11,535 bases of DNA from Bacillota bacterium (GTDB taxonomy: Bacteria > Bacillota > Desulfotomaculia > Desulfotomaculales > JAJYZD01). Shown piece by piece: positions 6,148 through 11,535 of the stretch. Location: contig JAJYZD010000106.1 of assembly GCA_021800315.1 (NCBI GenBank), forward strand, positions 1-11,535, in the 5' to 3' direction. The notes under the pieces are model-generated. The model made no database searches. It was not told the origin of the DNA and saw only the letters and a program-made list of their open reading frames with translations. The first letter of the stretch is position 1, and every line of letters starts with the position of its first letter. The position numbers were made by a program, and so were the translations under genes.

Positions 6148-8766
6148 TTACCCCCCAATGCTTTTGACGTCGTACCAGTTGGGGCCGGCTTTGAGATCGA
6201 CGGTGAGCGGCACGGAAAGGGATACGGCGTTTTCCATGACGTCCTTGACCAGCGTTCCGACCGCGGGCAGTTCGGACTCCGGAACTTCAAACATCAATTC
6301 GTCGTGCACCTGCAGCAGCATGAGCGACCTGAAGGATCCTTGCCTCAAGAGGCGGTGGATCCTGACCATGGCTACCTTGATGATGTCGGCGGCCGTGCCC
6401 TGCAGGGGCGTATTGACGGCGGTACGTTCCGCGGCGGCCCGGACGGCGTGGTTGGGATGTCCGAGGTCGGGCAGGTAGCGGCGCCGGTTCAAAAGGGTGG
6501 TGACGTAACCGCGCGCCCTGGCCTCGGCGATGGTCCGGGCAACGAAGGCTTGGACCCCGGGGTAGCGCCGGAAATAGTTATCGATGTAACGGGCGGCCTC
6601 GGCCTGGTCGATCCCGGTGTTGCGGGCCAGACCGAAGCTGGAGATACCGTAGATGATGCCGAAGTTGACCGCCTTGGCCGCGGACCGCATCTCCCTGGTG
6701 ACCTGGGCCGGGGGTACGCCGAAGACCTCGCCCGCCGTCTTCGTGTGAATGTCCTCGCCGCGGGTGAACGCCGAGCGCAACTGTTCGTCGCCGGACAGGT
6801 GTGCCAGCAGGCGCAGTTCGATCTGCGAGTAGTCGGCGGTAAGGATGACGTTTCTCTCGCACCGGGGGATGAACACCTTTCTGATCCGGCGCCCTTCCTC
6901 CATGCGCACCGGCACGTTCTGCAGGTTGGGATTGACGCTGGAAAGACGCCCCGTAGCCGTCAGGGCCTGCTGGAAAGTGGTGTGCAGGCATCCGGTGACG
7001 GGATCGATCAGGCAGACCATGGCGTCGACGTAGGTCGACTTCAGCTTGACCAGTTGGCGGTGGTTCAAAATCAGGGCCACGATCTCGTGATGGGGGGCCA
7101 GTTCCTCCAGCACGGCGGCGTCGGTGGAGTACCCGCTTTTGGTTTTGGTCTTGCGGCCCGCCGGCAGTTTCAGCTTTTCAAACAGGATGGAAGCCATCTG
7201 GCGGGGCGAGTTGAGGTTGAACCGCTCGCCGGCCAACGCGTAGATTATTTCGGCCAGACGGGCGATTTCGGCGCCGAGTTCGACCGACATCTCCGCAAGG
7301 CGCTTCGGGTCGACTTTCACCCCGGTGTTTTCCATGTCGGCCAGGACGGCCACCAGCGGCATCTCGACGTCCGCGAAGAGTTCATCCTGTCCGTTTTCGC
7401 GGAGGAGTTCCGTGAGCACGGGTACCAGGTCCCGGATGGCCCGCGCCCCGGCCGCCAGGGCCGCGTCCCCCTCCGTGGGCAGGGTGGCCTGGAGGTAGTC
7501 GGCCGCGCACGTAGCCAGGGGGCGGGAACCGAAGGCCGGATTTAAGAGATAGGCCGCCAGCATGGTATCGAAGGCGCAATCGACCGGGGGGAGGCCGTTT
7601 TGGACCGCCAGCCGCAGAAAATCCTTGGCGTGGTGCAGGCAGACGCCGGATCCGCCGGACAAAGCGGCCAGAAAGGGGCGCACGGCCGGGTTGGGGCTGT
7701 CCGGGCTGCCGGGAAAGACATAGTTGTTATCGCCGGCGGCGACCCCCAGGGCGTAGATCATCATCCGTTCGTCCACCGCGGGCAGCAGGGCCGTCGCTCC
7801 GTCCCGGGTGTCCGGTACGGCGGCGCCCACGCTCTGGAAAAGCGGTTCCACGGCCTTGGCGACCGGTTCGACCTCGCGTTCGATCTGGTCGGCGAGCTTT
7901 CTGAATTCCAGTTCGCGGTACACGGCGAGCAGGGAATCCCGGTCCGGCGAATCCCGGCGGCATTGATCCAGGGACAAAGCGAGGGGGGCGTCGCGGGCGA
8001 TGGTGGCAAGCTCACGGGACAGGCGGGCCTGCCCGGCATAGAGTTCCAGGAGATTTTTCTGGCGCTGCGGCAGTTCGTCCGTATGGGCCAGCAGGTCCTC
8101 CAGGCTGCCGTAGGCGGCTATCAGCCTGGCGGCGGTCTTTTCGCCGATGCCGGGCACCCCGGGGATATTGTCGGAGGAGTCCCCGGTGAGGGCCCGGAAA
8201 TCGGTGTACTGGTCCGGCCGGATGCCGAAGCGTTCGACGACCTGGCGGGAATCGTAAACCGCCAGGTCGGAAATTCCCTTCTGGGTCAGGTATACCGTGG
8301 TGGTGGGGGAGACCAGTTGAAGGGCGTCGCGGTCCCCGGTCAGCACCAGGCAGGGCAGGTTTTCCGCCTCCGCCCGGGCAGCAAGGGTGCCGATGACGTC
8401 GTCCGCCTCGTAGTTGTCCAGTTCGGCCAGTTGGATGCGCATGGCGGCCACGACCTTCCGCACGAGCGCAAACTGGCCGGCCAGTTCGGGCGGGGTCGGT
8501 TTGCGGGTAGCCTTGTACTCCTTGTATACGGCATGGCGAAAAGTGACCTTCCCCTTGTCCATGGCCACCGCCAGACTGGCGGGATCAAGGTCGGCCAGAA
8601 CCTTCAGCAGCATGTTGGTGAACCCCAAAACGGCGTTGGTGGCCGTTCCGGCACTGGTGGTCAGGGCCGGCAGGGCGTGGTAGGCGCGGTGGATAAGGCT
8701 GTTGCCGTCTATTACCAGCAATACGTTTCGAGGCACCAGGGCACCTTCTTCGTCTACGGATGACAT
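6148..8766 (-). CDS. polA: DNA polymerase I, 872 aa
   Basis: This repair and Okazaki-fragment processing polymerase has three domains in order. The 5'-nuclease domain (about 1-300) has VIDGNSLIHRAYH, LDNYEADDVIGTLA, LVLTGDRDALQ and LTGDSSDNIPGVPGIGEKTAA. The 3'-5' exonuclease-like domain (about 315-475) lacks the D-x-E of motif I (the region reads ERMMIYALGVA), though FDTMLAAYLLNP remains, so proofreading is probably absent, as in Bacillus Pol I. The polymerase domain has motif A ADYSQIELR (644-652), motif B RSAAKAVNFGIIYG (694-707, Lys698) and motif C QVHDE (819-823). The frame stays open to 8937, but the ATG at 8766 is preferred: GGTGA lies seven bases upstream, and the extra 57 residues have no family match. 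It is the first gene of the leftward cluster and its stop is four bases before mutM. Confidence 0.97.
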   Translation of the reverse strand: MSSVDEEGALVPRNVLLVIDGNSLIHRAYHALPALTTSAGTATNAVLGFTNMLLKVLADLDPASLAVAMDKGKVTFRHAVYKEYKATRKPTPPELAGQFALVRKVVAAMRIQLAELDNYEADDVIGTLAARAEAENLPCLVLTGDRDALQLVSPTTTVYLTQKGISDLAVYDSRQVVERFGIRPDQYTDFRALTGDSSDNIPGVPGIGEKTAARLIAAYGSLEDLLAHTDELPQRQKNLLELYAGQARLSRELATIARDAPLALSLDQCRRDSPDRDSLLAVYRELEFRKLADQIEREVEPVAKAVEPLFQSVGAAVPDTRDGATALLPAVDERMMIYALGVAAGDNNYVFPGSPDSPNPAVRPFLAALSGGSGVCLHHAKDFLRLAVQNGLPPVDCAFDTMLAAYLLNPAFGSRPLATCAADYLQATLPTEGDAALAAGARAIRDLVPVLTELLRENGQDELFADVEMPLVAVLADMENTGVKVDPKRLAEMSVELGAEIARLAEIIYALAGERFNLNSPRQMASILFEKLKLPAGRKTKTKSGYSTDAAVLEELAPHHEIVALILNHRQLVKLKSTYVDAMVCLIDPVTGCLHTTFQQALTATGRLSSVNPNLQNVPVRMEEGRRIRKVFIPRCERNVILTADYSQIELRLLAHLSGDEQLRSAFTRGEDIHTKTAGEVFGVPPAQVTREMRSAAKAVNFGIIYGISSFGLARNTGIDQAEAARYIDNYFRRYPGVQAFVARTIAEARARGYVTTLLNRRRYLPDLGHPNHAVRAAAERTAVNTPLQGTAADIIKVAMVRIHRLLRQGSFRSLMLLQVHDELMFEVPESELPAVGTLVKDVMENAVSLSVPLTVDLKAGPNWYDVKSIGG

Positions 8767-8825
8767 AGTTACTTCACCGTCCGGGGCCTGAATACCTGCC
8801 GCGTAACCGCTTTTACCGGCAAACC

Positions 8826-8840
8826 TTAACCGGTTGTTAA
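8826..8840. promoter_or_regulatory. Palindromic candidate operator between polA and SEC-C gene
   Basis: AACCGGTT at 8828-8835 is a perfect 8-base palindrome inside the near-symmetric TTAACCGGTTGTTAA. Related TAACCG and TTACCGG words occur just to its left (8804-8820). It sits in the 205-base divergent intergenic region, where promoters for polA (leftward) and the SEC-C gene (rightward) are expected. No convincing -35/-10 pair was identified on either strand, so a regulator-binding role is only a suggestion. Confidence 0.3.
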
Positions 8841-8971
8841 CTTTCACCGCCGGGAAGGAGTTTTCCCGTTGCCCATAGAATATTTCATAGCGGGAATGTG
8901 GCATAGCTTTAGGGAGAAGACCGTTGTGCCTGGTCATGAGATGTCTTTTTTCGGGATTTCCGGGTTAGGGG

Positions 8972-10414
8972 GTGGGCAATACGTACAACAACAGGAGCCA
9001 ATCGCGGACCTGTCCCTGCGGGAGCGGGGAGAAATATGAAAAATGCTGCGGCGTCCCACCCAAGGTTGTAGACCTTAACCTGGTCAGGTGGCGGAAGACA
9101 GCGCAGGATCTCAGACGCCGGCTCGGTGAATTCGCCGACCGGGATATTTTCATCGAGGAGGCCAACCGGGCCCAGGATATATACCTGTCGGTGCTGGATC
9201 CCGACCTGGTCGACCATGAGGACGAGTTCACCCTTGAGCGTTGCTTTGAATGGTTCATTTTCGATTACCGTTTGCACGACGGCCGGACCGTCCTCGACCA
9301 TTTCGCCCGGGAAGAGGCGGTGAGCGACCGGGAGCGGGAGTTGATCGGCAAGTGGCGCGAGGCCCGCCTCTCCGTGCACGAGGTGGTCGACGTCGTAGCC
9401 GGGGAGGGGATCGTGGTCAGGGACCTGGTCACCCAGGCCGTGTACCGCGTGCACGACCTGAGCGCGGCCCTGGAGATCGAACCGGGCAGCGTGCTCTTCA
9501 TGCGGGTCCTCGCCGTGGGCGGGGAATTCGAGTTCTCCACCAGCGGGCTGGCCTTGCCGGGGTCTTACTGCGAGATCCTGATGTCGCACCTGCAGCGGGA
9601 TCTGCGCGACTACCTGAAACGGAGAAAGGGGGCCGGTCCCGGCCAGTACCTGGCCGAGCGGTCCCATATCATCAACAAGTGGGTGGTGGAACTCGGCCTG
9701 TTGAACCGCCAGCCCCGCCGGAATCCCGGTTCACGGCGCGACCCGCTGTCGGTGGACCTGGCCCAAAAGCTTACCGACGCCTTCTTGGACGACTACTACG
9801 AACGCTGGCTGGATCGCAACATCCCGGCCCTGGGTGGCGGCACCCCGCGGAACCTTAGCCGTACCGGCGTGGGTCGCCAAAGGCTGGAGGAACTCCTGCG
9901 GGAATTGGATCTGATAGAGGAAGGACGGGCCCGGCGGGGCGAGCCTTATTACGACGTCAACCGGGTACGGGCCAAGCTCGGCCTGCAGAAGGTGGAAGCG
10001 GGCCAGACCGGTGCCTTCGTCTGGCCGGACGTCGGATACGGGGATGTGGCCCGGGCGGTGTCCTCCGGCATGCGGGAACTGGGCTTCGACCGCAGGCAGG
10101 AAGGGGCGGCCTTGCGGCTCTGGCACGACTATTGCGCTTTGGCGCGGCCCCTGGTTCGCAAAGTGCCGGTTTGGTCGGCCAGCGTGGTCTACGCCATTTC
10201 ACGCCTGGAATTGAACCAGGGCTTCAAACAAAAAGACCTGGCGGAATTCTTCGGTGTTTCCATTTCCAGTATATCCGGTAATTTCCGCAGCCTGTGCCGC
10301 TCCCTGGGCCTGGTTGTCTTCGACAGCCGCTACGCCACCAGGAGTTCGCCCTTGAAAGGGCGAACGGGCAGAATTCCCCTCCTGGACTACCAGGTGCGGG
10401 GAGAAAAGTCGTAG
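8972..10414 (+). CDS. SEC-C zinc-motif protein with C-terminal cyclin/TFIIB-like and HTH region, 480 aa
   Basis: I do not recognise a named family for the full length. The N-terminus has a SEC-C metal-binding motif, CPCGSGEKYEKCCG (14-27), with zinc ligands C14, C16, C25 and C26; such motifs mediate contact with protein partners, as in SecA. The middle (about 35-215) is an acidic alpha/beta region with no recognised catalytic motif, followed by a charged helical section (220-340). The C-terminus (about 375-450) has LWHDYC, then VWSASVVYAISRLE, then GFKQKDLAEFFGVSIS and NFRSLCRSLG. This is the layout of the last helices of a TFIIB/cyclin repeat, with a helix-turn-helix at about 417-446. A DNA-binding regulator is therefore likely. 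The start is GTG at 8972, forced by an in-frame TAG at 8966; the AGGGG SD-like run sits immediately against it. It is transcribed away from polA and ends in a strong terminator, so it is monocistronic. Confidence 0.75.
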   Translation: MGNTYNNRSQSRTCPCGSGEKYEKCCGVPPKVVDLNLVRWRKTAQDLRRRLGEFADRDIFIEEANRAQDIYLSVLDPDLVDHEDEFTLERCFEWFIFDYRLHDGRTVLDHFAREEAVSDRERELIGKWREARLSVHEVVDVVAGEGIVVRDLVTQAVYRVHDLSAALEIEPGSVLFMRVLAVGGEFEFSTSGLALPGSYCEILMSHLQRDLRDYLKRRKGAGPGQYLAERSHIINKWVVELGLLNRQPRRNPGSRRDPLSVDLAQKLTDAFLDDYYERWLDRNIPALGGGTPRNLSRTGVGRQRLEELLRELDLIEEGRARRGEPYYDVNRVRAKLGLQKVEAGQTGAFVWPDVGYGDVARAVSSGMRELGFDRRQEGAALRLWHDYCALARPLVRKVPVWSASVVYAISRLELNQGFKQKDLAEFFGVSISSISGNFRSLCRSLGLVVFDSRYATRSSPLKGRTGRIPLLDYQVRGEKS

Positions 10415-10447
10415 CCGGGTATGGCCCGCAGGATTTTACGGTTATCC

Positions 10448-10506
10448 GCCCACCATCCCGGAAGGTGCCCGTGGGTGCGGGGTACCTCCGGTCGGTGGCT
10501 TTTTTT
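10448..10506 (+). terminator. Large intrinsic terminator after SEC-C gene
   Basis: The outer arms GCCCACC (10448-10454) and GGTGGC (10494-10499) pair with one bulged C. Inside them, CCGG-A-AGGTGCCC (10458-10470) pairs with GGGTACCT-CCGG (10480-10491) with one bulged A and one G-T pair. The structure is followed at once by seven T residues (10500-10506). It lies about 33 bases after the SEC-C stop and insulates the downstream dedA-like gene. Confidence 0.85.
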
Positions 10507-10563
10507 CTGCCCTTGGTCGACAGGCGGTCAGGAAACAAACGATTTGCGGGCGGTGGTTAATTG

Positions 10564-11172
10564 ATGAGCAGCATATTGGCCGGTTTGACCGGCGTGGTGG
10601 CCGGCTGGATATCCTCCCTCGGGTACTGGGGCATAGCGGCGGGTATGTTCATAGAGAGTTTCAACATACCCCTGCCCAGCGAGGCGATCCTGCCGTTCGG
10701 CGGTTACCTGGTTTATCTGGGCAGGATAACCTTCTGGGACGCGGTCTTGGCCGGTACCCTGGGAGGCACGGCCGGCTCCATCGCCTCCTACTACCTGGGG
10801 AAGTGGGGGGGGCGTCCGCTCCTTACGGGCTACGGCCGCTATATCGGCATCAACGCGGCCAAACTGGCGGCCGCCGACCGCTGGTTTGCGCGCTGGGGCG
10901 AGGCCACGGTGTTTTTTACCCGCCTTCTACCGGTAATCCGCACCTACATTTCCCTGCCCGCCGGCATTACGGAAATGAATCTGGGTCGTTTCGTAGTCTT
11001 CACCTTCCTGGGTTCCCTGCCCTGGTCGGTGGTACTGGTCTACCTGGGCGTAAAGCTGGGGCAAAACTGGACCAGCCTGGCAACTGTTTTTCACCGCCTC
11101 GACGTAGTGGTCGTGGCGGCGGCGTTGGTCATCCTGGCCGGGTGGGTGATACGGGCGAGGAGGAGAATATAA
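10564..11172 (+). CDS. DedA-family membrane protein, 202 aa
   Basis: This is a polytopic cytoplasmic-membrane protein of the DedA (VTT/SNARE-associated) family. Members recycle polyprenyl or other phospholipid carriers across the bilayer, and some affect membrane potential and drug resistance. Family motifs are ESFNIPLPSEAILPFGGY (31-48), with the expected acidic E31 and E40, the G-rich GTLGGTAGSIASYYLGK (64-80), and FTRLLPVIRTYISLPAG (118-134) with R120 and R126. The later helix ends GSLPWSVVLVYLG. A final helix (about 180-196) ends in RARRRI, placing the C-terminus in the cytoplasm. Length is typical. ATG at 10564 is preferred over the TTG at 10561 because GGTGG lies seven bases upstream of the ATG. 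It is isolated by a terminator upstream and converges on the chemotaxis gene downstream. A link to undecaprenyl-phosphate cycling is a family inference. Confidence 0.92.
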   Translation: MSSILAGLTGVVAGWISSLGYWGIAAGMFIESFNIPLPSEAILPFGGYLVYLGRITFWDAVLAGTLGGTAGSIASYYLGKWGGRPLLTGYGRYIGINAAKLAAADRWFARWGEATVFFTRLLPVIRTYISLPAGITEMNLGRFVVFTFLGSLPWSVVLVYLGVKLGQNWTSLATVFHRLDVVVVAAALVILAGWVIRARRRI

Positions 11173-11226
11173 GAGCACCCCGGCTTGGGTCCGGAAAAGT
11201 CAACAGTCGGGCGCTACGGGCAAGGC

Positions 11227-11257
11227 GCGTCTCCCCGTGGCATCCAAGAGAAGACGC
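11227..11257. repeat. Hairpin between convergent genes
   Basis: GCGTCT at 11227-11232 pairs with AGACGC at 11252-11257 across 19 bases, part of which can pair further. It lies in the 151-base gap between the dedA-like gene and the converging chemotaxis gene. No T-tract is present on either side, so a terminator role is unproven. A second small hairpin, CGGAA/TTCCG, follows nearby. Confidence 0.3.
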
Positions 11258-11323
11258 TGCTCCGGAAGGTGCGGCTTCCGAAACCGGTGCCGGTCCAACC
11301 CTGCTCCAGCCGGGGCCCCGCAG

Positions 11324-11535
11324 TCATTTGACCAGTTCCGCGGCCAGTTCGATCAGCCCCCGGGCCATTGGTTCCAGGTCGTGAATGCCGGCGCTGATTT
11401 CCTCCGATGTCGCGGCCTGCTCCTGGGAGACGGAGGAAACCTGGAAAACGTGTTCGGCCAGGACGTCGATGTTGTTTTTGATCCGGGTCAACTTCTGGGT
11501 GACCTCTTTGGCCGAAGACTGAGTCCGGCCGGCCA
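11324..11535 (-). CDS. Methyl-accepting chemotaxis protein, C-terminal fragment (partial)
   Basis: Only the last 69 complete codons are in the window; the gene continues past the right edge. Reading leftward, the frame gives a heptad-like coiled coil, including IKNNIDVLAEHVFQVSSVSQ, then EQAATSEEISAGIHDL, and ends LAAELVK before a TGA at 11326-11324. The segment QEQAATSEEIS is the canonical pattern of the C-terminal methylation helix of chemoreceptors, where paired glutamates or glutamines are methylated by CheR and demethylated by CheB. The ligand-binding, HAMP and CheA/CheW hairpin parts lie outside the window, so the signal sensed cannot be inferred. The short end without a CheR-docking pentapeptide is normal for Gram-positive receptors. 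Confidence 0.85.
   Translation of the reverse strand, partial: AGRTQSSAKEVTQKLTRIKNNIDVLAEHVFQVSSVSQEQAATSEEISAGIHDLEPMARGLIELAAELVK

Noticed and set aside
6144..6290. Longer mutM start giving 329 residues
   Set aside because: It would place the essential Pro2 about 50 residues inside the protein and overlap polA; the TTG at 6143 has an SD and gives the canonical N-terminus.
7600..8763. Long open frame antisense to polA
   Set aside because: Entirely inside polA, no recognisable domain, G/Q-rich shadow composition.
8767..8937. 57-residue N-terminal extension of polA
   Set aside because: No family match, and the ATG at 8766 has a well-placed GGTGA.
8917..8947. Terminator or attenuator hairpin (AAGAC/GTCTT then T run) before the SEC-C gene
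   Set aside because: Only five pairs with a 21-base loop; competing GACC/GGTC pairing; too weak to call.
10458..11275. Repeated CCGGAAGGTGC word at 10458 and again near 11262
   Set aside because: Only 11 bases shared in a GC-rich window, with different surrounding structures; likely coincidence.
1..11535. CRISPR array, tRNA, rRNA or complete insertion sequence
   Set aside because: No regularly spaced repeats, cloverleaf-like segments, rRNA stretches or transposase genes were seen on either strand.

Overview
The window looks like chromosomal DNA from a GC-rich Gram-positive clostridial lineage, in the style of Peptococcaceae (Desulfotomaculum, Pelotomaculum, Desulforudis). This is an inference from several points: high GC, purine-rich Shine-Dalgarno sites with frequent TTG and GTG starts, a polA-mutM gene pair, a clostridial 2[4Fe-4S] ferredoxin, and a SEC-C/helix-turn-helix protein. 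The species cannot be fixed from the sequence alone.

Left end (1-439): there is no intact protein gene. About 85-320 carries a folded RNA-like block whose conserved core resembles the HEARO/omega RNA that guides IscB nucleases. No IscB nuclease gene lies beside it or elsewhere in the window, so it would be an orphan (trans-acting or relic) guide RNA. A short open frame at 1-108 resembles the N-terminal PLMP domain of IscB-type proteins and runs into the RNA block. This is the most unusual part of the window.

Region 440-3492 (+ strand): a 58-residue ferredoxin with its own SD and a likely terminator, an MFS efflux-type transporter followed by a strong terminator, and a sedolisin-family (S53) serine-carboxyl peptidase. 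The peptidase lacks the usual propeptide and has a C-terminal membrane segment.

Region 3493-8766 (- strand): a compact four-gene cluster, transcribed polA, mutM, lytic transglycosylase, PIG-V-like membrane glycosyltransferase, with gaps of 4, about 36 and 23 bases. It joins DNA repair (polymerase I and Fpg) to cell-envelope functions (peptidoglycan cleavage and lipid-linked sugar transfer). The last gene meets the peptidase stop to stop with no spacer.

Region 8767-11535: a divergent intergenic region with a palindromic candidate operator; a 480-residue SEC-C protein whose C-terminus looks like a TFIIB/cyclin-type fold plus helix-turn-helix; a large intrinsic terminator; a DedA-family membrane protein; and, entering from the right edge on the - strand, the C-terminal end of a methyl-accepting chemotaxis protein.
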